Assembly: GCA_013399695.1 (NCBI GenBank)
Contig: VXAU01000683.1
Location: forward strand, 902,242 to 966,241
Origin: Formicarius rufipectus
Lineage: Eukaryota; Chordata; Aves; Passeriformes; Formicariidae
Direction of reading: 5' to 3'
Length of the DNA: 64,000 nt
The notes beneath the pieces are model-generated. The model did no database searches. It saw only the letters and a list, made by a program, of their open reading frames with translations, and was not told the origin of the DNA. Positions 12,266-21,885 of this stretch are shown here, piece after piece. Made by a program: the position numbers and the translations under genes. How positions within the stretch are numbered: the stretch's first letter is position 1; each line of letters opens with the position of its first letter.

Positions 12266-15232
12266 AAAGAATAGGTGGTTTGCTTTTTTTTATTATTATT
12301 CCTCTGCAACAATTCCTTTTTATTTTTTCAAATTTTCAGTTTTTTGCCTGCTGTTCATATTGTTACCAATACAGGGAAGCTATAGGACTAATACCAGTTC
12401 TGAATTCTGCTTTCTTTCTGATTTCCCTGAGTATTTTCATTTGTCTTTGATTATTCTCCGTATTACCAAATGCCAATTTTCAGGAAAGTTTAATTGGGTT
12501 TCTAAACAGTTTTTTTTTCAGTCAGGCATTCTATTCAGGGGTCAGACCTGGAATTTCCTTCTTTTGAAAATATTCAATATAGATCAGTAGACTTTTGAAA
12601 ATTAAGAATGTTTATCAATATTTTAATATAGTTTCCTAGCTTGTAGAAGTAATTAAAAAAAACCCAACCAAACAACAACATAACATCATATGTACTTTTA
12701 TATATATATATGCCCAATCTTCCCTAATCCTAAACTTTAGTAATGCTAAGTTACAGCTTTAGCAAAAGAGGTCTAATGGTTCTTTATGTCCTTTAAGGTG
12801 CTGCTGCTCTTGGATTTTCATTCAAACCTCTTCCCACAAATATTTTCATCCTCAGCCTTTACCTGGTGGTAATCAGCATCATTCTGTTCCTTATTTGCCT
12901 TTAAGACAGCCAACCTGCTGGAGAGAAGGAAAGTTTGAACTAAGATGCCAGGCTATGAGCTGGAGGGACTGAAATGAAAACAATTGTCCTCCTCTAGGAA
13001 GTCTTCCTGAGGAAAAAAGAAAATAATCTGGTGGAGGAATGGGTTGCACAGCTGGAAAACCTCAGTGAGATTCAATACAGACCTCATCTGTAAAACCCAG
13101 ATTGGTTTTCTTTACAAGCTAGAGAGCAAGGCTGCAAGCTTCCCCAGAGAGACAACGTACTTTTGGCCCTCACTCACAGGCATTCCTCATAGGTAGGCTT
13201 TTTCATTTTTGTTTTCTCTTGTGAGAGTTTTCTGTATCTGCTTGTTTACATAGAATAATGTAGCAGTCTCAAAAGCAGCTCAGAGCAAGATGACATGACA
13301 GACTACAGAGATACTAACCAACCTACTTATTCTTATTTGATAGCAAAGTTAGTCAGTGTGGGTAGAACAACATTCTGATGTACATTCCTTGCATATATTC
13401 CTGTAGCTTCTGAGAAAGGGGTTAAAGAGGGAGATGGCCACCAGCCAGATTATAAAGCAGCCAGGGAATTCCACTGACTTGATACAAAGAAGAAATCAAC
13501 TTGAAAAGCTATAAATGGGAAACATGAAGATCTGCTATGTGGGAGAAAGATTCTGGAGTGGAAACAGAGAACCAGACAAAACCTGATCTGGCACAGAGTG
13601 AAGTTGTCCAACCAGCATGGCCACCTCTGTCTAGGCTTTATAGAGCAGCCTCCCCATCTACCCTCATGGTGAGCAGCCAGACAGCGGACTGACAACAGTG
13701 TAGGAACTCACATCTCAGGAGGCACATATTAAACTTGCAGGGTGCTTTCATAGTAGGTGTATTGGCAGGTTATAGTGAGGAGCATCCATAGCAAGAGGTC
13801 TGTGTGACTCTTAAGGAGTGTGTTCTCCCAGACCTTTTGTACTGGGTGTGAATGGGCTGGGTGGGGGAATATGTATAATTGTACAGGGTGAGGAGAAAAT
13901 TAGATTAGGAGTTTGTAGGATTGCTTCAGAAGGATGGTTAGAAATTTATATGTCTCTATTATTATTTTTGAGGAGTGTTATTGTGGTTTATTTCTTGTAT
14001 GGCCGATGCTGAATCTGAATGTATAGTTCAGTGATTGCCAATTAATTACAGGTTTTTAATAGAACAATAAGTTACTCCAACCATAATTTGATTTAAATTG
14101 TATTAACCAAGTAGGATTTTTTCTTTCCCTAAGATATGTCTGATCTTTAAAAATTAATAATTTTTTTTTGTATTTTGGAATACAGTCAAGATATTTTTGT
14201 ATTATTGAGAGCAAGGGCTGGATGAAGGCCCAGAAGAAAATCCTTTCTTCTGTTAAACAACTCTTTTTTCTCTGCTTGATGTCAGACAGGTCTCAGAGGA
14301 GCTCCTTCCTGCAGATCCCCTTTCTCTCATGTATTTGGTCACATCCGTCTTTACTATACTGGACAACCATCACGCACTAGCCTACTCTGATTATTTCACT
14401 CCTTTTTGCTGGGATCTCATGCCTTTCAATATGGATAAAACCCAGCCAGAATCCAAATTAAACAAGTTGCTGAATATAGAGTCAGCTGAGCAACAAACTA
14501 ATATTCCATATATTTATCATAGCTTCTTTTACCCAATACTGGATTTGTTTCACATGATGATAGACAAACTTTGTTTCCTTGATTTCTTATAATGATACCC
14601 ACAAGGCCACGGGCATGGCTTAAGCCTTGTGCTTTAACCATCTCACAGCAAATATGACCTGAAGCTACAAATCAGCCAGGGAAAGAAATTAAACAACCTC
14701 CCCAGTTCATATTTCACAGCACAGCTTTCCCAGAGGGCTCAAGGGACCCTGATGTTGTACGGTGTAATGAAGGATGTGGGGACACACGCCACAGCTGCAC
14801 CTCTGTGCTTGTGCAGACCCCTAGGCCACCCTGCGCCTAACAATGCCAGGGGAGGACACTGACACAGAAGGATGTTTCCTCAGATGGTATATGACTCACA
14901 TGCACAGAAGAGGAACCATTCTGACAGAGCAGGCCAAAGGTTTTTCCCACAAGTCCATTGCTGAAGCCAAGAGCAGAAGCCAAGACAGCTGGATGAGAGA
15001 CTGGCTGTTTGTCACAATAAGAAATTATCCATGTGTATTTTAACCTGTGAAAAGAGGAAAGCAAGCAAAAATAGTAGAAAGATTACTGGGGAATACATGA
15101 AGAAGATGTAGAAGGAAGAGTATATAAAAATGCATCAATAGCTTGAGTCAGGGGATGTAGGAGGGACACAGAGGAACACTACCTTTGGTGGAGTCAAACA
15201 AATTCAGAGAGATGGAAAAAAACTACTCAAAT
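12264..15232. other. Unassigned noncoding DNA
   Basis: No supported gene. Positions 12285-12301 contain short TTA units, and 12702-12713 a short TA run. The patch 14740-15045 is less AT-rich, with open frames on both strands (66 and 75 codons) that look like nothing known; an old unclassified repeat is possible. Confidence 0.5.
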
Positions 15233-15350
15233 TAAAACAAAACAAAAACAAACAAAAACCAAACAAACAAAAACACAAAACAAACAAAAAAAAAAAAGGG
15301 AGAAAAAATGAATAAATAAAAAGGGGAAAAAAGATTTTAAAAAAGGAAGT
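15233..15350 (+). repeat. A-rich (CAAA)n tract grading into A/G-rich DNA
   Basis: CAAA and CAAAA units from 15233 to about 15285, then an A run, then A/G-rich sequence to about 15350. It is low-complexity DNA. A minus-strand frame of 82 codons across it encodes only a phenylalanine/leucine-rich artefact. Confidence 0.85.
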
Positions 15351-16328
15351 AAGAATGCAATACACATTCTCCAAAGCATCCACTAAAGTAATGGGGAGTG
15401 GGTTTATTATTGCCTTTTCTGTGAGGCACACTGCTTTGAAATGACAGCCCATGTTGCTACCCAGTACCTACACATTTTTTAGGTATCTATATATAATCTC
15501 TATTGTATTTTAGAATTTTCATAAATTAATGAATTCTTCATTCAAGAAATGCTGAGGGAAATGAGACAATATTTATGCAGAAAAAAACAAGCAAAAATCC
15601 TACAAGTGTCCTTCACATTTTCTGTAAATCACTCCAAGGAATTGTGTTTCAGAGTGTCTGTTTTGCAGAACACTAAAGGATCTTGATTTTTGAAGAATGC
15701 CTCCCACATATGCTCTAAAAATCAGACCATTCTGAAGTGTCCAGCTGGCATCCTAAAGCTGAGACATGCAAAGTTAACAATCATGTCTGGAAACCCCAAA
15801 TCACATTTTTGTCACCCCTTATAACCTACTCCCCCCATGCACACATTCCCTGCTGAGTCACTGTACTTGAAAACAGAGAGCAGTCAGTGCTCAAGACAAA
15901 GTCCAGCTTGAAAGCGGTGTCAGCTTACTTCTCTCATATGCTTGTTGGAAATCATTAATTTAATGGTTGTCTTCTGGCAGTATCAAATGTGGACAGACAG
16001 CTATGGATGACTGAAGTTTAATTACGTTTCTAAAGATGTAAATTAACCCAGAGGCTTAGGGAATGGTGATGTGTTTTAATAAGTACTAGCATAGGTAAAA
16101 TAAATAAACCTGTTACTTGGTTTGATGGGAGGGTGAGCAAACCTACATTAATTATCCCTTTCTTTTCATTATAATTGAAAGGCAGTTTCAACTAAAAACC
16201 CCACTTAAGCAGAGCTATAGAAAAGAGCTGCTTCTACAAGGTCACTAGCCACATCTTTTTGATCTCTCTTGTTAGAGGAACCAATCTAACTAAAGAAGAA
16301 AAGTAAACATAACCATTTCTTAAAAAGT
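15351..16328. other. Unassigned noncoding DNA
   Basis: No gene, repeat family or structured element is visible up to the target-site duplication of the SINE-type insertion. Confidence 0.55.
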
Positions 16329-16340
16329 ACATACAACCAT
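16329..16340 (+). repeat. Left target-site duplication of SINE-type copy 1
   Basis: ACATACAACCAT here recurs exactly at 16769-16780, immediately after the CAA-rich tail of the element. A following C at both places could make it 13 bp. It fixes the 5' end of the element at 16341 or 16342. Confidence 0.93.
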
Positions 16341-16525
16341 CTGCCCCAGTTCGTGTTGCGGGCGTGGCTGCAGTGCCACGTTTGTGTCATTTGGTGGCAG
16401 AGAGGAAAAGGCGAGGGCTTCCCCTGATGCTCTGACCCACGTGGGCTCCCAGGATTGCTCAACAACCTGACATTATTGCTTTTCTGTGTGCTGTTTTTTT
16501 CTTTAATGCTAATTTGAAATGGGCA

Positions 16526-16612
16526 GCGGGCGTTGGCCGAATGGTGTAAGTCGCCGCCTGTGGAGCCGGCTCCTCCTCTGAGGACGCCGGTTCGAATTCT
16601 GGAGGAACTCGC
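16526..16612 (+). promoter_or_regulatory. tRNA-like module with Pol III A and B boxes (copy 1)
   Basis: An 87-nt segment folds only roughly like a class II (Ser/Leu-type) tRNA. The A box TGGCCGAATGG is at 16534-16544 and the B box GGTTCGAATTC at 16589-16599. A D-arm-like stem, an anticodon-like loop CTGTGGA and a long variable-arm-like TCCTCTGAGGA can be drawn. The acceptor and T stems carry mismatches, so this is a degenerate internal Pol III promoter and not a functional tRNA. It is unusual in lying about 185 bp inside the element instead of at its 5' end. Confidence 0.8.
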
Positions 16613-16734
16613 TGTCGCCATCCGAGTGTGCTCGGCCGTGGCAAAATGAACCTCGGGAGTAAAGGGGGTGGGGCCAGTTCGGCTCACACTGTGCCTCACC
16701 TAAAAAATCCATTGCGCAGGCTTATCCTAAAAAT

Positions 16735-16748
16735 CTTCGTTTGTGAAG
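16735..16748 (+). other. 3'-terminal stem-loop of SINE-type copy 1
   Basis: CTTCG-TTTG-TGAAG forms a five-pair stem with a G-T wobble at the top, just before the CAA tail. The same stem is fully Watson-Crick with a TTCG loop in the other copy. Its place next to the tail fits a recognition hairpin for a LINE reverse transcriptase (inference). Confidence 0.7.
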
Positions 16749-16768
16749 TCCAGCCAACAACAAAAACA

Positions 16769-16781
16769 ACATACAACCATC
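16769..16781 (+). repeat. Right target-site duplication of SINE-type copy 1
   Basis: ACATACAACCAT plus C, matching 16329-16341 exactly. Confidence 0.93.
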
Positions 16782-18706
16782 ACCTCCTGCAACAGATTGC
16801 TGCCAAAATTGGTACTAATCCTGGAAAAATATACACTCTCTCTTCCCATTAGTAAAATTCCGGTGAACATTGATGATTTTACTATTTACAGTTTCAAAAA
16901 TATTGGAAGAAAATGTAGCATGGTCTCAAGATATGTATGTGTGTGTATATATGATCAAGCTCTAAATTTGCACGCCCCAAAGCAACTCCTTTAGCTGGGA
17001 AGTAATACAACTGTGTTTTCTCTATATTTGTAATTTTAATTACTTTATTCTTTTTAATGCAACCTGTTTTATTTTATGTTTAAATATTAGAATCAAATTT
17101 ACAGTTTGTGATGACCTACTGGTAGCACTATTACTAACAGAATTTTACATAACTATAAGCAGTCAAAATTATTTTTCTTTTCTCTGACACAATTTTGTGC
17201 AAATGGAGAAAAACACCATTTCTGAGGCTGCAATGTCAAGGAAACTGTATTTCCTTATAATAATGGTGGCTCAGTACCTTCTCGATATCTTGATCTCCAG
17301 AAGGCTCTTCCATCCAGCCAATCTGGATTCACTCTGAATTTATTACACACAGATTTTTTCCATCTAGAATAAAATAGAATAAAAAAGTATCACACTGATG
17401 GTATTTGTTACAGTCCCATCAGATGAGTACATACTGCTGATTTAATACCCATTGAATGGGTATTCTTCACATAGTTCTTTTCTCTTGAAGAGTTTCCATG
17501 TGGTAGTGATAAGTACTGCTACTTCTCTTCCAAGGGTATAGACTCGTGACTCCAAGAATTACTCCCATTTTGTCCTCTTTGTTCAGCTATTAAAATAGAA
17601 GTGCTTCATTTTTCTCTAGAGGTTCCCCAGTGTTCGCATAACTCTTGCTTCCCTTTCCACCCCTTACCTCACTGGCACAGAGTGCATTTTTAGAGCTCCC
17701 TAGGGCATGTGATGGTAATTCTTTTTCTGCATTTCTGGCCACTTTGGTCTCTGCCTGTCTGTTCATCAGAGTGAGCTACTACTCACTGCACTGTATTTGG
17801 AAACACAAACCCTGAGAAAGAAAAAATCCATTCAGTTGTCTTTTACTGCTTTGAGGTGGTGGGTTGGTGTTGGCTATTACAACCCTGACCAATGTATTGA
17901 AGTCTCCACATCTGTTTATAAGTCAGAACTTTAGTAACTTTCACATGCACCTGTAGTTCCAGTGAAGATTTAGATTGGCTCATATTTTAAGCTTCACTGT
18001 TCATTTGCCTCTGAGTGTAGTTTGAAGTTAATCATCTTACAACAGAAGCATCTCAGAAGTTGCTACCATGCTGCTAAAGACATTGTAACTCAGAAAACAG
18101 TCTTAATATTCTATAGTGATAATGATGATAATTTCCACTTTTTTTTTTCTTTTTTTGGAGTACAGACAGAACAGCTGCCTTTGACAATGGAAGCTGTTAT
18201 CATCATTTTAGTCTAATTTAAGAAACATTCAGTCCCATTCCAACAGCTATTTCAGATGTGTCTGTCTGTGCAGACATCTCTATCAGCAGTGAATGCTATG
18301 CCATTGGGCTTCATTCTGAATAACGCATTTCCAAATGCACTACACTCCCAAAACAATGTGCAAGACTAAGCAAGAACTATCTTACTCTTCTACAGCTGTT
18401 GCAACTGAAGTTCCATCATGCAAGTAAAGAAATACAAGCATGACCCAGAGTCCTGCCACCCTTATTATCATTCAGTAGCTCAAGTATTTTCACTGGTGTC
18501 AAAGAGAAAGTCAGGGAAATTGGGAAAGTTCTTGTAGCAAACATACTGTCTCAGATGATGCTTTCTCTGAATCTTTGAGCATGAGCAAGCCATATCTTTT
18601 CTGTTGTAGAAATCTCATTCTTAACATAATTATCCACTATTTTAAAATGCAATTCAATAGAGAATAGGCACAGAGATCCATTTATTAAGTGCGACCTTTA
18701 GAAGCA
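16782..18706. other. Unassigned noncoding DNA with a perfect inverted repeat
   Basis: No gene or repeat family is seen. A perfect inverted repeat occurs at 17444-17464. A T-rich run lies at 18139-18156. Confidence 0.5.
17444..17464. repeat. Perfect inverted repeat, 10-bp arms
   Basis: AATACCCATT at 17444-17453 and AATGGGTATT at 17455-17464 are exact reverse complements around a single G. Function unknown. Confidence 0.85.
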
Positions 18707-19743
18707 TGTGGTGGGTTGACCTTGGCTGAACACCAGGTGCCTGCCAAAGCTGCTCTATCACTCCTTTCCTCAGTTAGACAGGGGAGAGAAAATTAAAGAA
18801 AAGGCTTGTGGGTTGAGATGGCAGATCACTCAGAAAATACCATCACAGACAACAGACTTGGGGAAATTAACTTAAATTATCACCAATCAAATGCAAGAAG
18901 GATAATGAGAAATAAAACTGAATCTTAAAACCTCTTCTCCCCAAGTTTAACTTCACTCCTACTTTTTTTTTCCTTCTCCTCCACAGGGGCACAGGGACAG
19001 GAAATGGTGTCTTTGGTCAATTCATCACATTTTGCCTCTACCAGTCATTTATCCTCAGCGGGATGACTCCTTACACTCTTCCTCTGCTTTAGTGTGGGGT
19101 CTCTGTCATAGGAGACAGTCCTCCACAAACTTCTCCAACATGAGTCGTTCCTGCAGGTTGCAGTTCTTCAGGAACTGCTCATCATGTGTCCCATTCATGA
19201 GGTGAGATCCTTGAGAAAGAGGCTGCTCCAGTATAGGTCCTCCATGGGATCACAAGTCCTGCTAGCAAATCTGCTCCTGTGTGGGCTTCTCACAGGGTCA
19301 CATCCTCCTCTGGGCATCCATATGCTTCCAGCATGGGGTCCCCCAGGGGCTACAGGCAGATCTCTGCTACACCATGGATCTCCATGGGCTGCAGGGGGAC
19401 ATCCTGCCTTACAATGGTCTTCACCACAGGCTGCAAGGAAATGTCTGCTCTAGCACCTGGAGCCCCTCTTCCCACTCATTCTTTACTGACCTTGTTGTCT
19501 GCATAGCTCTTTCTATTACACATTCCTACTCCTCTCTCCTGCTGCAATTGTCTTTTCTTCCCCTCACCCTTCTTAAATATGTTACCCCAAAGGTGCTACC
19601 ACCACTGCTGATGGGCTCAGTCTTGGCCAGTGGTAGGTCAGTCTTGGAGCCAGTTAGCATTGGCTCCATCGAGTAAGGAGGAAGCTTCTAGTAGCTTCTT
19701 ACAGTCCCCTGGTACCAAAACCTTGCTACACAAAACCAATACA
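18707..19743 (-). mobile_element. Solo LTR of an endogenous retrovirus, about 1.04 kb
   Basis: The block opens TGTGGTGGGTTGACC on the plus strand and closes CCAATACA, giving the TG...CA ends typical of LTRs. It matches from memory a long LTR family common in bird genomes, with internal recurring modules of the type 'CTGCAGG...GGTC'. Read on the minus strand there is a TATA-like ATATTTAAG (plus 19572-19580) about 165 bp from the 5' end, and a degraded poly(A)-signal region near plus 18875-18882, so I favour minus orientation. No gag, pol or env sequence adjoins either side, hence a solo LTR. Flanking pentamers AAGCA and CAACA agree at only three positions, so the duplication is eroded or the ends are off by a few bases. 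Open frames of 75-131 codons inside are incidental. Confidence 0.8.
19572..19580 (-). promoter_or_regulatory. TATA-like element in the LTR
   Basis: ATATTTAAG on the minus strand, where a U3 promoter would be expected if the LTR is read in minus orientation. A weak match, supported mainly by position. Confidence 0.4.
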
Positions 19744-21422
19744 CAACAACAGTACCACATAATATTCTAATAAATATTTTGGGGGCTTTTTTGTAGCAGA
19801 ATATTCACAAGGCAATTGTCATTCATAACAATACTAAAACCAGAAAAGGCAATCTGATTTTTACAGCAAAACAACAAAAATTATAGCTGAATGCCCTGCA
19901 AATGGAAATAGGATGTTGTATAGCACAGTAGCAGTCCTTGACTTATCTTTTTCTCTCTGTGAAAAAGAGTTAATTTAGAATTAACCTAAAAGAAAATAAA
20001 ATTCTTATAAGCTACTCTCAGATAATACCTTCTAGCAAAACACTGAATAAGAGGACTTTTACCACTCATTTTCCACAGAAGTAATCTAGGAACCAGATTT
20101 AGTTCTTCAAGTACACAGAGTCACCCTGAAACATAGAGTATTGCAAACAAACTGTTCACTTCCAAGGCACATACACCTTTTAACAGTCCCTATGAAATAT
20201 TGTTTACTTTACTGAGGCTAGGAAGTCACTTTTAGACCTCAGTAACAGAATAGTGAATCTACATTATAGACCTCATTGATATCTGTAAAAAAATATTTTT
20301 TAGTGGATTTCCTTCTTACCTCTTCTTTCCTCCTTCTCTGACATGTTTATCTTATTCATACATCTGAAGTGAAACTCAGTCTGACCTTGCTTACATCTAC
20401 GAGACTTGATCAGCAACACATGTATCCAAATAAGATTCAAAAGAACTCAGACTGGCAATTATATAATTAGCCTTATTAATGACTTACTTAGATGTGTTAG
20501 CAACTCCAAGTTTATTCTTGCTTTCTTAGCTGGAAAGGATAAAAAAATATTTGCCCTATGCTGCAAATAAATGCATGGATGCAAAAAGCAATCATGCTTG
20601 ACCTCTATAATGAAGGGATGATAAGTCACCAGATTCTTTAGAACTTCATCCAAAGGAGCCAGCTTCTTTAAGAGTAAATGCTATTTATAACTATCCTAGC
20701 TCAATCCTCTTGAATAAATGGGATCACATTGCTAAGCCTTTTAAGTAACTATCTATATGCAATGCTGACTAAAAGCCATCAGCCCACAACTCATTTCTCC
20801 AGGTCTTGCAAATTGGACTTGAAAGGATTTGAAAATGTTAAAGAGTGCAATATTATTACCATACAATAGTGGTGGGGTCAGGTCTTTGGTTGCACTGAAA
20901 AAGTGCAAGAGTGCAAGAGAAGCTGCTGAGCCAATGTATAAAGTGGCAGATGTTGGTGTGGCACATGACTCAATTCTCAGCAGCTGTATGTATGGCCAAC
21001 CTGGCCTGGGGTCATCTACCATGGTTGCTGCATGTTGGGTTTCTACACTAACATGCTAAATATACTGCACTACTAACATACTACACTAAATTAAGTATGT
21101 CTTGGACTATTCCGTGGGACTAAGCCTAAATGCCAATATCAAACTTGACCTGCATCAAAACAACATTTTGGGAATATTCTTATCCCATATTAATTCCCTA
21201 AACATGCCTGGAAACTGCTTGGCTTAATGATAGTTGACTTAGAAGTATGGATAACTGAATTCTATTGCCCAAGAATTTATTCCAGTATAATTTCATATAC
21301 CAGTAAAATTAACCATGCAGGTTTTTAGTGCACCTCTATCCATCATTGTTTTACTAAAGGATGCTCTCTTCCTCCAATTCCTCTTCACACAGCTCAGATC
21401 TAATTCATCAGGACTCAGGTCT
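19744..21422. other. Unassigned DNA between two solo LTRs
   Basis: No retroviral coding similarity, gene or repeat family is seen. The flanking LTRs belong to different families, so this is not the internal region of one provirus. Opposed overlapping frames at 20753-21059 have no recognisable domain. Confidence 0.5.
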
Positions 21423-21885
21423 TCCTGTGGTTTAACACGAGTTAGCAAATAGGCATCCAAGAGCCACTCCACCACCCAGTTAAATAAGACAGAAAAGGAA
21501 GAAAATAATAATAATAATGGTAAAAGAATTAGAACATACAAAACAAGCAATGCCTAAGGCAATTGCTCCCCACTTGCCAATTGATACCCAGCTAATTCCT
21601 GAGTAGTGGTGCCTGGCCAGCTTTACATCGAGTTTATATACTGAGTCAAATGGCATGGAACATCCCTTTGGTGTCAGCTGTCCTGGCTGTGTCCCCTCAT
21701 ACCCCTCCAGCCTTCTCACTGACAGGGCATGAGAAGCTTAAAAGTCCTTGACAATATAAACACTGCTGAGCAACAACTTAACACACCAGTGTGTTATGAA
21801 GATTATTCTCATACTAAATCCAAAGCACAACACCATATCATCTACTAGGAAAAAAATTAAGTCTATCTCAGTCAAAACCAGAACA
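21423..21885 (-). mobile_element. Solo LTR of a second endogenous retrovirus family, 463 bp
   Basis: Read on the minus strand it begins TGTTCTGGTTTTGACTGAGA (from plus 21885). It has a TATATAAA box (plus 21633-21640) and an ATT-repeat, T-rich segment (plus 21506-21522), and ends near GTTAAACCACAGGA (plus 21423). This order matches a bird ERV LTR family I recall. Flanking hexamers AGGTCT (21417-21422) and AGTTCT (21886-21891) differ at one position, which fits an aged 6-bp duplication as made by class II (ERVK-like) integrases. The final CA is mutated. No internal retroviral genes adjoin it, so it is a solo LTR left by recombination. Short frames inside are incidental. Confidence 0.85.
21633..21640 (-). 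promoter_or_regulatory. TATA box of the LTR U3 promoter
   Basis: TATATAAA on the minus strand, about 245 bp from the LTR 5' end, a normal U3 position. Whether it still works cannot be told from sequence. Confidence 0.6.

Larger units (their letters stand above)
16341..16768 (+). mobile_element. Composite tRNA-like SINE-type retroelement, copy 1
   Basis: A complete nonautonomous retroelement of about 428 bp, bounded by a 12-13 bp duplication. In order: a structured 5' head (16341-about 16525) that starts CTGCCCCAG and contains the hairpin CGTGGC-TGCAGT-GCCACG (16363-16380) and the palindrome CCCACGTGGG; a tRNA-like module (16526-16612); a body with the hairpin CCGAG-TGTG-CTCGG (16622-16635); a terminal stem-loop (16735-16748); and an A/C tail of CAA units. 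A second copy lies inverted at 58523-58933 and aligns over its whole length, with roughly a tenth of positions differing by eye. No protein is encoded; an antisense frame of 137 codons is incidental. The tail lacks the CR1 octamer, so a different LINE is the likely partner (inference). I do not recognise the named family. Confidence 0.9.

Noticed and set aside
12156..12590. 144-codon plus-strand open frame
   Set aside because: It runs through the 41-A tract, which supplies a lysine block, and the rest has no domain-like pattern.
16526..16612. A functional tRNA gene
   Set aside because: Acceptor and T-stem pairing is poor and the module is embedded in a repeated element with target-site duplications, so it is a SINE promoter relic.
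16286..16699. 137-codon minus-strand open frame
   Set aside because: It lies almost wholly antisense to SINE-type copy 1; the similar short frame in copy 2 follows from repeat homology, not from a gene.
17860..17880. GGTGGTGGGTTGGTGTTGGC as a second start of the long LTR
   Set aside because: Similarity to the LTR opening stops after about ten bases and no further LTR blocks follow.
19281..19676. 131-codon plus-strand open frame
   Set aside because: It lies inside the 1.04-kb solo LTR, antisense to its likely orientation, and has no protein similarity.
18707..21885. A provirus with two flanking LTRs
   Set aside because: The two LTRs are of different families and lengths, and no retroviral coding sequence is visible between them.
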